Notes under the pieces: model-generated | The model's input: the letters and a program-made list of their open reading frames with translations, nothing else | What the model was told of the DNA's origin: nothing | Databases searched by the model: none | Shown here: piece by piece, positions 1 through 8,610 of the stretch | Layout: each line of letters starts with the position of its first letter | Numbering within the stretch: position 1 is the first letter of the stretch | Translations under genes and position numbers: made by a program | Assembly: GCA_035448545.1 (NCBI GenBank) | Contig: DAOTJE010000006.1 | Location: 62,001 to 126,000, forward strand | Direction of reading: 5' to 3' | Length of the DNA: 64,000 bases | Source of the DNA: Anaerobaca sp035448545 | GTDB taxonomy: Bacteria; Planctomycetota; Phycisphaerae; Sedimentisphaerales; Anaerobacaceae

Positions 1-1
1 G

Positions 2-937
2 CTGTGTGCGGCGATCGGGCAACTGGAGCTGGGCAAGCTGCTGGCGGGCCGCGACACGCTGGGCGACGTCGGCGTCGGACAGCAGGTGGAGAACCAGCTC
101 CAGCGAGCCACGGCGGCCGAGGCGTTCACCGCGGGTGCCCGGCGGCTGACCGAGGCGCTGCGGGCGCTGGCGGAGATGGCGCAGGGCGAGAGCAAGCCGG
201 TCGCGGCGGCCATCGAGCGGCTCCGCTACCAGGCGTACACGCTGGAGAAGGACGTGGTGCTGTTCGCGCAGCCGGTGGAGAAGTTCCATCGCGTGCGGCT
301 GTACGTGATTGTCACGAGCGACCTGCCGGCCGAGATCCTCTCGCTGGCCAGTCGCTGCGCCGCCGGCGGCGCCGACTGCCTCCAGTTGCGGGCCAAGAAC
401 ATGCCCGACGACCGGCTGTTCGCGGTAGCGGTCGAGTTCGTGGACATCTGCCGGGACTTCGGGGCCTTGAGCATCATCAACGACCGCGTTGACGTCGCCT
501 GCGCCGCGGGCGCCGACGGCGTACACCTGGGTCAAAACGATCTGCCGGTGGAGCAGGCCCGGCGGCTGCAACTGAGCCCGCTGATCATCGGCAAGAGCAC
601 GCACGACGAGAATGAGCTCGAACGGGCGGTCGACTCGCTGCCGAGCTACGTGAGTCTGGGTCCGGCCTTTGCGACGACGACGAAGCCGAGGATCGAGGTC
701 GCGGGGCTGGACTACGTTCGGCACGGGCTGGAGCGGCTGGCGGAGACGGGCGTCAGCCACGTCGCCATCGGCGGGATCACGCACGAGAACGTCGAGCAGG
801 TGCTCCGGGCCGGAGCGCAGCGCGTCGCCGTCTGCGCCGACGTGACGGAGGCGCCGAACCCCGGCGATGCGTGCCGCCGGCTCAAGGACAAGATCGCCGG
901 GTTTTTTGCAGAACGATCTGAAGCGAAGGTGAGGTGA
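2..937 (+). CDS. thiE: Thiamine-phosphate synthase with N-terminal ThiD2-like domain (5' end outside window)
   Basis: Joins HMP-PP and the thiazole phosphate to make thiamine phosphate in the cytosol. The frame is open to the left edge, so the start lies outside; the GTG at 86 is internal. Residues before about 95 carry an RDT.GDVG stretch and a helical RRLTEALRALAE segment typical of the ThiD2 domain found in front of ThiE in several phyla. The ThiE part shows the full motif set: QLRAKN, INDRVDVA, GVHLGQND, IGKSTH, GPAFATTTKP and AIGGI. A GAGGTGAG ribosome site for the next gene overlaps its stop, and the gap is 4 nt, so the two are probably co-transcribed. Confidence 0.93.
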   Translation: MCAAIGQLELGKLLAGRDTLGDVGVGQQVENQLQRATAAEAFTAGARRLTEALRALAEMAQGESKPVAAAIERLRYQAYTLEKDVVLFAQPVEKFHRVRLYVIVTSDLPAEILSLASRCAAGGADCLQLRAKNMPDDRLFAVAVEFVDICRDFGALSIINDRVDVACAAGADGVHLGQNDLPVEQARRLQLSPLIIGKSTHDENELERAVDSLPSYVSLGPAFATTTKPRIEVAGLDYVRHGLERLAETGVSHVAIGGITHENVEQVLRAGAQRVAVCADVTEAPNPGDACRRLKDKIAGFFAERSEAKVR

Positions 938-941
938 GCAA

Positions 942-2549
942 ATGATTAGAGCGAGATCCATCCGATGCCTCGTCACGGCGGCTATTCTGGTCGGCGGCTG
1001 GGCCCCCGTCGGAAGCGCCGAGGACCTCTGGGAGCTGGCCAACCGGAACAAGAACGTGCTGCGGATCGCGACGCTGTTCACCGCGCAAGACGTGCGCGAC
1101 AAGCTCTCGACGAACGAAGGAATCGACAGCGCGATGGACTGGTGCCGCAAGACGGGCGTGACGCACGCGTTCATCGAGTCGTTTCGCGACGGCTACACCG
1201 CCCAACGCAAGGCCCTCGAGCACGCACGGGACCGGTTCCGCGAAAACGGGTTTGACGTTTCCGGCTGTGTCACGCCGACCGGCTTCGGCAAGACCTCCAC
1301 GGGCTGGCGCGTCGTCTCCTGCTACACGAACGCCGACACGCAACAGCGGATCCAGGAGATCTTCGAGTACGCCGCGTCGATCTTCGACGAGATCATGATC
1401 GATGATTTTCTCTTCACCGACTGCGAGTGCGAGGAGTGCCAGCAGGCCCGCGGCACGCAGGCGTGGGACGAGTACCGCTGCGACCTGATGGTCCGCGTCA
1501 GCCGCGACCGCATCCTCGCCCCCGCCGGCGCCGTCAACCCCAACGTCAAAGTCATCCTCAAATATCCACAATGGTACAGCGCGTTCCATGAGCGGGGGTA
1601 TGAGGTGGTGCGGCAGACCGCGGAGTACGACCGGATCTGGGTGGGGACGGAGACGCGGGACTATGACGACCCGCAGTGGGGTGGCAAGGTCCAGTACGAG
1701 GCATACTTCATCATGCGGTGGCTGGGCGAGATCGGCGGGGCCAAGTGCGGCGGCGGCTGGTTCGACCCGTACGGCACGCACGAGGACACCTACGTCGAGC
1801 AGGCCCGCCAGACCGTGCTGGCCGACGCGAAGGAGATGCTGCTGTTCTGCTACGGCTCGCTGTTGCGTGGCACCGGTCCGGCCAACGTCGCGCGGCTGCG
1901 GACCGAGATCCCGGCCCTGTTCGAACTGGCCTCGCTGGTGCGCGGCCAGCCCCTGCGAGGGATCGCCGCGCCGAAGCCGCCCAACAGCAAGCCGCGAGGC
2001 GAAGCCTACGTCTACGACTTCGTCGGCATGCTCGGCCTGCCCCTGGTGCCCACCGCGACGATCCGCGACGACGCGAAAGCCGCCTTCCTGCCCATCCAGG
2101 CGATGAAGGACCCGCAGCTCTGGCCCAAGCTGCGACGCCTGCTCGATTCCGGCGCGCCCGTGCTCGTCACCGACGGCCTGGCCGAGCGATTCACCACGAG
2201 CCAGTCCTACGACAATCTGCTCACGCTCAAGGTCGGCGGCGACCCCAAGAGCCTGCTGCAACTGTCGCGCGAGGACCTGGCGCCAATCCGCGACAAGATG
2301 CTGGCGCCGTTTGGAGTCAAGTTCGATGCGCCCAACAAGGTGGCCCTGTACCTGATCGGCGACCACTGCGTCGTGATCGAGAACTTCAACGACCAGCCGA
2401 TTGACGCGACGCTGCAATTCGACAGGCCCATCGACGCCAAGGCCGCCGTGGTGCTGCCCGTCGACGCCGACGTGAATTTCTCGTGCGACGCCGGCAGGAT
2501 CGTGTTCACCACGATCGACCCGCGCACCCTCGTCGCGCTGACCTATTAG
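942..2549 (+). CDS. Secreted TIM-barrel-like protein, putative glycoside hydrolase
   Basis: 535 residues beginning with a signal peptide (cut near VGSAED, about residue 25). I do not recognise a specific family. The text is barrel-like: a strand ending in EIMIDDFLF (about 145) with two consecutive acids, followed by a cysteine cluster CECEEC, and later aromatic- and acid-rich strands around RIWVGTETRDYDD and CGGGWFDPYGTHEDTY. The C-terminal 100 residues look like a beta-sandwich of the kind that caps GH-like barrels. The start is an ATG 7 nt after GAGGTGAG. It follows thiE by 4 nt and precedes a small membrane protein. A carbohydrate-active role is inferred only from fold impression and from the secreted glycosidase-like gene downstream. 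Confidence 0.7.
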   Translation: MIRARSIRCLVTAAILVGGWAPVGSAEDLWELANRNKNVLRIATLFTAQDVRDKLSTNEGIDSAMDWCRKTGVTHAFIESFRDGYTAQRKALEHARDRFRENGFDVSGCVTPTGFGKTSTGWRVVSCYTNADTQQRIQEIFEYAASIFDEIMIDDFLFTDCECEECQQARGTQAWDEYRCDLMVRVSRDRILAPAGAVNPNVKVILKYPQWYSAFHERGYEVVRQTAEYDRIWVGTETRDYDDPQWGGKVQYEAYFIMRWLGEIGGAKCGGGWFDPYGTHEDTYVEQARQTVLADAKEMLLFCYGSLLRGTGPANVARLRTEIPALFELASLVRGQPLRGIAAPKPPNSKPRGEAYVYDFVGMLGLPLVPTATIRDDAKAAFLPIQAMKDPQLWPKLRRLLDSGAPVLVTDGLAERFTTSQSYDNLLTLKVGGDPKSLLQLSREDLAPIRDKMLAPFGVKFDAPNKVALYLIGDHCVVIENFNDQPIDATLQFDRPIDAKAAVVLPVDADVNFSCDAGRIVFTTIDPRTLVALTY

Positions 2550-2571
2550 GTTCGTCGCTACTGTCTACCTC

Positions 2572-3075
2572 TTGGGCGCGGTTGTCCGGTCGCTCGTCAC
2601 CCACAGAGACATACGTTGGACCGCCGGCGCACTGCTCACTGTTCTGGCACTGACCGCGACCCACTGGCTTGGCATTCGGCACTTGCACGCATTCCTTCAT
2701 GGCCTCCGGGACCGTTTCGTCAGTAAGATCGGCTACGCCCGGATGAGCCACTTCGCCAAGGAGGTATCTCAGAACCACCCCCTGGTGAACACCGAGGGAA
2801 TCCTGATCCAGCCGGAGGAGCGCAAGACCGCGTCGCCCGAACAAATCGAGCAATGGAACGATCTGGTCTCGCGGTATCCCTTCCTCAACTGGAACCATGG
2901 AGCGGGCCATGTCATGGCGCGCGGCGGCCTGGTTCAACTGACCTGGGGCTCGCCCCTGGTGGGCCATTGGGGATTCCAGGTAGCACCCGGCGGCGAAGTC
3001 GCCAACCTCGATCCCGATGAGGGCTGGTTCCTCCGCGTCGCCAAGGACCTCCAGTTCGTCAACTACTTCGACTGA
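2572..3075 (+). CDS. Hypothetical small membrane-anchored protein
   Basis: 167 residues from a TTG start; no strong ribosome site is visible and the first ATG lies at residue 58, so the N-terminus is uncertain. One transmembrane segment (about residues 17-35, WTAGALLTVLALTATHWLG) is followed by a soluble domain rich in aromatic residues with a hydrophobic C-terminal half. No known family recognised. It lies 22 nt after the preceding secreted protein on the same strand and may be part of the same transcript. The antisense frame is also open here, but the sense product has the more natural residue composition. Confidence 0.5.
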   Translation: MGAVVRSLVTHRDIRWTAGALLTVLALTATHWLGIRHLHAFLHGLRDRFVSKIGYARMSHFAKEVSQNHPLVNTEGILIQPEERKTASPEQIEQWNDLVSRYPFLNWNHGAGHVMARGGLVQLTWGSPLVGHWGFQVAPGGEVANLDPDEGWFLRVAKDLQFVNYFD

Positions 3076-3201
3076 ACCGCCTGCGCGACAAACGATCGTA
3101 CGTGGGGCGAGCGCCCCCGCTCGCCTGCGTGCAGCGTGGTGCGGGAGCCTGCCACACAGATCTCAAGGGCCCGGAATCTGTGCTGCTCACAGCAATCAAG
3201 C

Positions 3202-3230
3202 GTTTCCGACGCTGCCGGAAAGCGTATAAT
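3202..3230 (+). promoter_or_regulatory. Candidate sigma70 promoter for the 3284 gene
   Basis: A perfect -10 box TATAAT lies at 3225-3230, with a poor -35 (TTTCCG at 3203). The expected transcript start near 3237 lies downstream of the GTG at 3233, which argues against that GTG and for the ATG at 3284. Confidence 0.5.
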
Positions 3231-3283
3231 CAGTGCTTCGGATGGAGTGTCCACTTTGGCAGAGAATGATGATTGAGGCTGTT

Positions 3284-4849
3284 ATGCGACTGACAATGGT
3301 GGCGTGGGTGGTTCTGTGGTGCGGGGTGGCGGGTGGTCAGGTGGGGGATCTGCCGGAGCGGGCGCCGGGGGCGTACTTTCCGCTGAGGGCGCGGGACCAT
3401 CGCGATACGGCTTCGTTCCAGCGCGGCCGGCCGGTGGTCGGGACGACGTACTTCTACTGGTACGACATCGACAGCAACGCCCACATCTTTGACCACGACG
3501 GCTCCGACGCGATGACGACGCATCCGGCCGACATGACCGACCTGAGCTACAAGCGGGCCTCCTGGCACCAGAGCCAACTGCTCGACGTGATGGATGCGGG
3601 CATCGACTTCATCATGCCGGTCTACTGGGGCGTTCCTGGCGCCTACGACGGCTGGAGCTTCGTGGGCCTGCCTCCCCTGGTCGAGGCGCACAGCGAGCTG
3701 GAGAAGGCGGGCTTGCAGCCTCCGGCCATCGGCCTGTTCTACGACACCTCGATCCTCCAGTGGAACCGCTTCAACGCCGACGGTAGCAGCTACCACGTGG
3801 ACCTGACCACGGATTTCGGCAGGCGCTGGTTCTACACGGCCATTCGCGATTTCTTCAGCCTGATCCCGCCGGCCAAGTGGGCCCGCGTCGACGGCAAGCC
3901 GATCATCTTCTTCTACGAAGCCGCCTTCGCCGCCCGACAGGACCCCGAGCGGCAGTTCGCGTTCGTCAAGGAACGCTTCGCGGCCGATTTCGGCGTCGAG
4001 CCGTTCCTCGTCAAGTCCGCCGGCTGGCAGGGCCAGGCGGACGCGACTTATTCCTGGGGCGGCGCGGTCAATGGTCCGATCCTCTTCGAGGACGTGGCCG
4101 CACTGGGCCCGGGCTACGACCACAGCGCTGTGCCCGGCCGGCAACCCCTGATCGTCGAACGCTGCGATGGCCAGACCTACATCAAACGCTGGACGAAGCT
4201 GCTGCAACTGCCGCCGGGGCAGAGGCCCTGGATGGTGCACGTCGAGACGTGGAACGAATGGCACGAAGGAACCGACGTCGCCCGCTCGCGCGAATACGGG
4301 CGAAGCTACATCGTGCTGACGAAGCTGTTCGCCGACATGTGGCACACCGATACGCAGCTTCGGTTCGGCTCGCCCTACGCAGAGGCCGAGCGGATCGTCT
4401 GGGAAGCGGACACGCCTAAGGGCCTGACGCTGCGTGCCAGCGGCGGCGACGGCAACTGGCAGGTGATCGAACACGATGGGATCTCGGCGGTTGTCACGCT
4501 GCCCAACCCTCATTCGCAAACGACTCGCTATCTGTACTTCGACGTCGACGATGCGTTCGCGTTCGGCGTGCGCGGCAAGTCCGTCGCCCTCGCGGTGACG
4601 CATCGTGACGCAGGGTGCGCCGCGTTCGGCGTCGAGTACGACAGCACGGTCAGCGAGGGCCCGCTGGAAGGCTCGTTCCGGCCGGCCGGCAGCGTCGCTC
4701 TGACGGGCAGCGGCCAGTGGAAGACCGCGCACTTCGCGCTGCCCGAGTGCCGGTTCGCGGGCCGCTGCAACGGCGTGGACCTGCGCCTGGTCGCCACCGG
4801 CGGCGACATGGAGCTGGCCGTCCGCCGCGTCGAGATCACCAAACCGTGA
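3284..4849 (+). CDS. Secreted DUF5010/GH99-like glycoside hydrolase
   Basis: 521 residues. I chose ATG 3284 because GAGG lies 6 nt upstream, it starts a clean signal peptide (MRLTMVAWVVLWCGVAGG), and a TATAAT box at 3225 would put the transcript start after the earlier GTG at 3233. Barrel strands include GTTYFYWYDID, GIDFIMPVYWG, GLFYDTS, KPIIFFYEA and the C-terminal strand WMVHVETWNEWHEGTD; the WNEW-HEG signature is shared with GH99/GH71-like and DUF5010 enzymes. A beta-sandwich of about 150 residues follows. Such families act on mannan or alpha-glucan in the periplasm or outside the cell; the substrate here cannot be read from sequence. Confidence 0.75.
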   Translation: MRLTMVAWVVLWCGVAGGQVGDLPERAPGAYFPLRARDHRDTASFQRGRPVVGTTYFYWYDIDSNAHIFDHDGSDAMTTHPADMTDLSYKRASWHQSQLLDVMDAGIDFIMPVYWGVPGAYDGWSFVGLPPLVEAHSELEKAGLQPPAIGLFYDTSILQWNRFNADGSSYHVDLTTDFGRRWFYTAIRDFFSLIPPAKWARVDGKPIIFFYEAAFAARQDPERQFAFVKERFAADFGVEPFLVKSAGWQGQADATYSWGGAVNGPILFEDVAALGPGYDHSAVPGRQPLIVERCDGQTYIKRWTKLLQLPPGQRPWMVHVETWNEWHEGTDVARSREYGRSYIVLTKLFADMWHTDTQLRFGSPYAEAERIVWEADTPKGLTLRASGGDGNWQVIEHDGISAVVTLPNPHSQTTRYLYFDVDDAFAFGVRGKSVALAVTHRDAGCAAFGVEYDSTVSEGPLEGSFRPAGSVALTGSGQWKTAHFALPECRFAGRCNGVDLRLVATGGDMELAVRRVEITKP

Positions 4850-4850
4850 A

Positions 4851-4888
4851 CCATCCCCAAGCTCTTCGAGCTTGAGGCTGCCACACAC
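4851..4888 (+). repeat. Interspersed repeat copy, GGCTGCC family
   Basis: Contains AACCATCCCCAAG, a small hairpin AAGCTC-TTC-GAGCTT (4859-4873) and TTGAGGCTGCCACACAC (4872-4888). The same order, with a different middle, occurs at 15260-15295, and the last motif recurs at 15191-15207 (reverse) and 53602-53618. Confidence 0.7.
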
Positions 4889-4930
4889 GTGCCATTGTCG
4901 ATCGCTTGGACCGACACCGCGGTTTTGGTG

Positions 4931-4987
4931 TTGACTTCGGGCGGAAGGGGGAGTAGGTTTATCGAAGTCAAGTCTTACGTATACGTA
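4931..4987 (+). promoter_or_regulatory. Candidate promoter and MarR operator
   Basis: TTGACT (4931-4936), 17-nt spacer, TAGGTT (4954-4959). A perfect 12-bp palindrome TACGTATACGTA follows at 4976-4987, just after the predicted transcript start and 18 nt before the marR start codon. The symmetry and position suit a MarR dimer binding its own promoter; binding itself is inferred. Confidence 0.5.
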
Positions 4988-5005
4988 CCAGTTGCGGGGG
5001 TCGCG

Positions 5006-5485
5006 ATGGCGACCGGGCACGAGATAGCGATGGGTTTGCGGGCCGCGTACGGGCGGATGCACCGGCAGAGCAACCTCTGTCTGGCCCGGCGGACCGTCAC
5101 CGTCGATCAGTTCGTGCTGCTGACGCTGCTGGCCGAGCAGGACGGGGTCACGCAGCAGGAGCTGGTCCGGCGGGCCTCTTCCGACGCCAACACGATCCGC
5201 GCGATGCTGGTGCTCATGGAAGATCGTGGCTTGGTCGCGCGACGGCCGCACCCCATCGACGGCCGCGCCCGCTGCGTCAGCCTGACGCGCAAAGGCCGAC
5301 AGACCCTCGACCGCCTATGGACCGAAAGCGAACCGGTGCGGCAGCGCCTGCTCGCCCCGTTCACCCCAGAGGAAGCCGACTTGCTGGTCAATTTCCTCAC
5401 ACGCATTTCCGAAGCGATGTCCCAAGAGTACGGCGGTACGCCAACCACCGAGACAGAACAAGTGCTGAAAGGAGAAAGACGATGA
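5006..5485 (+). CDS. MarR-family transcriptional regulator
   Basis: 159 residues from ATG 5006, preceded by GGGGG at 4996-5000; an upstream extension of the frame to 4889 would run through the promoter and palindrome and is rejected. It has the MarR winged helix-turn-helix: VTVDQFVLLTLLAEQDGVTQQELVRR, recognition helix SSDANTIRAMLVLMEDRGLV and a wing with the D.R...V.LT.KGR signature (IDGRARCVSLTRKGRQ), then a C-terminal dimerisation helix. Its stop overlaps the start of the esterase gene by 4 nt (ATGA), so both are one transcript. It probably represses this pair in response to a small ligand, perhaps an aromatic acid freed by the esterase; the ligand is speculation. Confidence 0.9.
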   Translation: MATGHEIAMGLRAAYGRMHRQSNLCLARRTVTVDQFVLLTLLAEQDGVTQQELVRRASSDANTIRAMLVLMEDRGLVARRPHPIDGRARCVSLTRKGRQTLDRLWTESEPVRQRLLAPFTPEEADLLVNFLTRISEAMSQEYGGTPTTETEQVLKGERR

Positions 5486-6642
5486 ACCGACTGAAGACCA
5501 CCGTCGCCGTAGCATTGGCCGTGTGCGTATTGACCTTCACGCCGTCCGCGCAGGCGCAGCCCGGGCCGGGCGGACCGCGCGGTCCGCGCGTGACATCGCC
5601 CGAGGTCGCCGCCGACCGGCACGTGACGTTCCGCATCCTGGCGCCGAAGGCCGAGACCGTTCGACTGGCCGGTAGCGACATCCCGAACGTCGGGCAGGGA
5701 GCCGAAATGACGAAGGACCCGAACGGCGTCTGGGAGGTGACGCTCGGTCCGATCGACGCGGGCGCGTACCGGTACAACTTCAATGTGGACGGCGTCTCGG
5801 TGATCGACCCGCGCAACCCGGCCACCAGCGAATCCAACGCGAACACGTGGAGCCTCGTGTACGTTCCCGGCTCGGACTTCATGGACACCCGGCAGGTGCC
5901 GCACGGCGCCGTCGCGGAGGTCACGTACTGGTCGACGTCGCTCGGGCGGTTCCGGCGGATGCACGTGTACACCCCGCCGGGCTATGAGTCGGGCCAGGGT
6001 AAGTACCCCGTCTTCTACCTGCTGCATGGCGCGTCCGACAGCGATGATTCGTGGACGTCGGTCGGACGGGCGGGCTTCATCCTGGACAACCTGATCGCGG
6101 CCGGAAAGGCCAGGCCGATGGTGGTGGTGATGCCCGCCGGACACACGGGCCCCTTCACGTTCGGCCGCCGGTCGGGCGACGATGAATTCACGAAGGACTT
6201 CATCGGCGACATCATGCCATACGTGGAGAAGAACTACCGCGTGTACACCGACAAAGCCCACCGCGCCATCGCGGGTCTGTCGATGGGCGGAGCGCAGACG
6301 CTCAACATCGCCATTCCTTACCCCGACAAGTTCGCGTACGTGGGCGTGTTCAGCTCAGGCATTTTCGGCATCGCCGGCGGCGGGCCCGGCGGCGCGCCCC
6401 AGGGGCCATCGTGGGAAGAGCAGCACAAGGACAAGCTCGACGGCGCTGCGCTGAAAGACGGGCTCAGGCTCGTCTGGTTCGCGACGGGTAAGGACGACTT
6501 CCTCGTCCAGACCTCGCGCGCCAGCGTCGAGATGCTCAAGAAGCACGGGCTGGACGTGGTCTACAAGGAGACCGACGGGGCGCACACGTGGATCAACTGG
6601 CGGAACTACCTCCACGAATTCGCGCCGCAGTTGTTCCAGTAG
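5482..6642 (+). CDS. Secreted esterase with N-terminal E-set domain (feruloyl/acetyl-xylan esterase-like)
   Basis: 386 residues. GGAGAAAG at 5471 lies 3 nt before the ATG. A signal peptide (about 1-25) is followed by a short Pro/Gly-rich linker, a CBM48-like E-set domain (about 40-130: VTFRILAPKAETVRLAG... GVWEVTLGPIDAGAYRYNF) and an esterase-D-type alpha/beta hydrolase (about 145-386). The catalytic triad is readable: Ser267 in GLSMGG, Asp338 or Asp339 in TGKDDF, His368 in DGAHTW. This is the architecture of Fae1-like enzymes that remove ferulate or acetate from xylan, and of some cyclic-enterobactin-type esterases. Coupling to a MarR regulator favours a phenolic ester substrate, but that is inference. 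Confidence 0.88.
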   Translation: MNRLKTTVAVALAVCVLTFTPSAQAQPGPGGPRGPRVTSPEVAADRHVTFRILAPKAETVRLAGSDIPNVGQGAEMTKDPNGVWEVTLGPIDAGAYRYNFNVDGVSVIDPRNPATSESNANTWSLVYVPGSDFMDTRQVPHGAVAEVTYWSTSLGRFRRMHVYTPPGYESGQGKYPVFYLLHGASDSDDSWTSVGRAGFILDNLIAAGKARPMVVVMPAGHTGPFTFGRRSGDDEFTKDFIGDIMPYVEKNYRVYTDKAHRAIAGLSMGGAQTLNIAIPYPDKFAYVGVFSSGIFGIAGGGPGGAPQGPSWEEQHKDKLDGAALKDGLRLVWFATGKDDFLVQTSRASVEMLKKHGLDVVYKETDGAHTWINWRNYLHEFAPQLFQ

Positions 6643-6669
6643 GCGACTGCGGGAAACGCCCAAACAATG

Positions 6670-8484
6670 TCACTGGGCGCCGCAGGTGTTGAACAGGCTG
6701 TAGAAGGTGTAGGTGTCGCCGTACTTCGGCGCCAGTGTATCGAAGACGGCCCGGTTGTTGCCGTGCGCGCCTCGGACGATGGCGGTGATCTCGCGGAATT
6801 GATTCTGCACGTCCGGGTCGATCGTCCAGCCTCGCGCATCCGGGGCGGTCTTGGTCTCCAGCGCATGCACCAGCACTGCCTCGGCCCAGTGACGCGGAAG
6901 CCGCGTGTAGCCGAGCGGCCCGAGCAGAGGCAGACCGCGCACCAATTCAGCCCGCTGATGCGTCAGGAGAAAATGCGCCATGAGGTATTCAAACGCCAGG
7001 CGATGGTCGGGGTGGTCCTGCAAGAGCCTCTTGAGCAGCGGCTCGAAGGAGATCCCTGCGATCGCATGGTTCGTCGTCCCCTGCGCGCGGCGCCAGGCGC
7101 CGATCAGCGGATCGCTGTCGGCCCTGGCAGGGTCGGCGATCACATCCGCCCATCGGCGCGCCAGCGTGCGACCGCCGGCGTATTTCTCCAGCGCCTCGAA
7201 GACGATCCGGGCGGACTCGTGCTGTCCTTTGACCAGATGGATGCGGACGAGGGCCTCCAGCACCAGCGGGGACGGACCCTCGTTGTCCAGTAGTTCGTAG
7301 GCGTTCTTCTCGGCGGCGTTCGGGCAGCCCAGGTCGAGGTACAGTTCGAGCAGCTTGGCGTGCTGAAGCCGCCCGGTCATGTCGTCGAAGCTCAGGAAGA
7401 GCGTTCTGGTCTCGTCCTGCGGATAGGCGCACAATTCATCACCCGAGCGGCCCAGGTGCGCCAGAGCGCGATTGACGTCGAAGACGCCGGAACGCGTGAA
7501 GACGCGTTTGCCGCGCATGCGATGCGCCAGCGCGAGGACGCGATCCCACTGCCTTTGCTGGGCATGGTAATGCAGCGCTCGCTCGTCGCGAAGATGATTC
7601 CGCGAAAGCGCCAGGCACAGGGCCGCGAGCACAATCACCGCGAGCACACGCGCAGCGATCCACGGGCGACACAGCGTGCGTTCCCGCACGACAAAGCCTT
7701 GCCCGAGAGATGTGATCAGAATCAGGGCCGGGACGAAGGCATACAAGACGAGTATCAGCGAACGGGAGAAGATGGCCAATTCAGAACTGCGGCCGGAACC
7801 CCAGAGTGTGCCGATCATGCCGATCGCCCGAGGTTCGAGGCCGAAGATGAACCGACCCAGAATAAAGGAGACGCCGGCGGCCAGAACAACCTCGACCACC
7901 GCCACGATGATCCGCCGGTGCGGCAAGGCTTCGATCAGGTACACGACACAGGCGAAGACGAAGGCCGATGCACCGGCCAGGTAATACGCCGGGGCAAACA
8001 GGACCGCAAACACGCTCGCCCGCGCCGACAAGGTCTTCATCGGAATCGACTCGTACAGGACCGCCATCCAGACAGACAGCGCGATCGCAAGCAGCACCGC
8101 GAGCGGATCGTCGTAGCGGCTGTAGATCATCAGAGCGACGATCACCGGGACCCATGCCAAGTCCCTCGACCAACTTGCCCGCATCGCGTGCAGCAGGCGC
8201 TGCACACCGACGAAGAGCAGGACCAGCACTGCGATGATGACAAGGGCGCCCAGCCAGGAGCTGCGATATGTCTGCGTCAGCAGTGCGGCCAGCGCGTTCA
8301 GCGGACCGCCGGGAGTGGTCGAGGCAGCGACAAGGAACGGGCGTTCCCACGAGCAGACCGGATACGCGGCGAACACGCCGAACCCGTGATACAACAGTTG
8401 AGGTTGAACCCCCCTCCACACATATACGAACAGGCCCAGGAACAGACCTGCCTGCCACCAGAGTTCCAGCCTTCGACGGTCCAT
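6670..8484 (-). CDS. DUF6057-like polytopic membrane protein with helical C-terminal domain
   Basis: 604 residues if started at ATG 8484 (MDRRRLELWW), which has AAGGTCC just upstream; a TTG at 8520 or ATG at 8502 would add 12 or 6 residues. The first ~310 residues hold about nine membrane helices; the rest (from about 315, RDERALHYHAQQRQWDRVLALAHRM) is a soluble alpha-solenoid that reads like degenerate TPRs, ending in PKYGDTYTFYSLF. The whole resembles the DUF6057 family, seen also in Bacteroidota. It is divergent from the haem-motif propeller gene and the two probably share the 8485-8610 promoter region. Molecular function is unknown. Confidence 0.75.
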   Translation of the reverse strand: MDRRRLELWWQAGLFLGLFVYVWRGVQPQLLYHGFGVFAAYPVCSWERPFLVAASTTPGGPLNALAALLTQTYRSSWLGALVIIAVLVLLFVGVQRLLHAMRASWSRDLAWVPVIVALMIYSRYDDPLAVLLAIALSVWMAVLYESIPMKTLSARASVFAVLFAPAYYLAGASAFVFACVVYLIEALPHRRIIVAVVEVVLAAGVSFILGRFIFGLEPRAIGMIGTLWGSGRSSELAIFSRSLILVLYAFVPALILITSLGQGFVVRERTLCRPWIAARVLAVIVLAALCLALSRNHLRDERALHYHAQQRQWDRVLALAHRMRGKRVFTRSGVFDVNRALAHLGRSGDELCAYPQDETRTLFLSFDDMTGRLQHAKLLELYLDLGCPNAAEKNAYELLDNEGPSPLVLEALVRIHLVKGQHESARIVFEALEKYAGGRTLARRWADVIADPARADSDPLIGAWRRAQGTTNHAIAGISFEPLLKRLLQDHPDHRLAFEYLMAHFLLTHQRAELVRGLPLLGPLGYTRLPRHWAEAVLVHALETKTAPDARGWTIDPDVQNQFREITAIVRGAHGNNRAVFDTLAPKYGDTYTFYSLFNTCGAQ

Positions 8485-8528
8485 TCGGACCTTATAGTGC
8501 ATCGGGGCCGAAGCCGACAAGAAAAACG

Positions 8529-8556
8529 TTGGCTCCTGGGGCGACGGCAGTAAGAT
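8529..8556 (+). promoter_or_regulatory. Candidate sigma70 promoter for the propeller lipoprotein
   Basis: TTGGCT (8529-8534), 16-nt spacer, TAAGAT (8551-8556), 54 nt before the chosen ATG at 8611, in the gap between two divergent genes. Confidence 0.4.
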
Positions 8557-8610
8557 GGGCCCCGGACGAAAGGGGTGTTGCGAAATGCCGACATCGATAC
8601 GAATACGCCC

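Noticed and set aside
882..2417. A minus-strand frame opposite the first secreted protein
   Set aside because: The plus-strand product has a signal peptide, a ribosome site and normal composition; the antisense one is His/Val/Gln-rich low-quality text.
3233..3283. GTG 3233 or ATG 3242 as start of the DUF5010-like gene
   Set aside because: They lie at or next to the predicted transcript start after TATAAT (3225-3230) and would put about 15 residues before a clean signal peptide; ATG 3284 has GAGG at the right distance.
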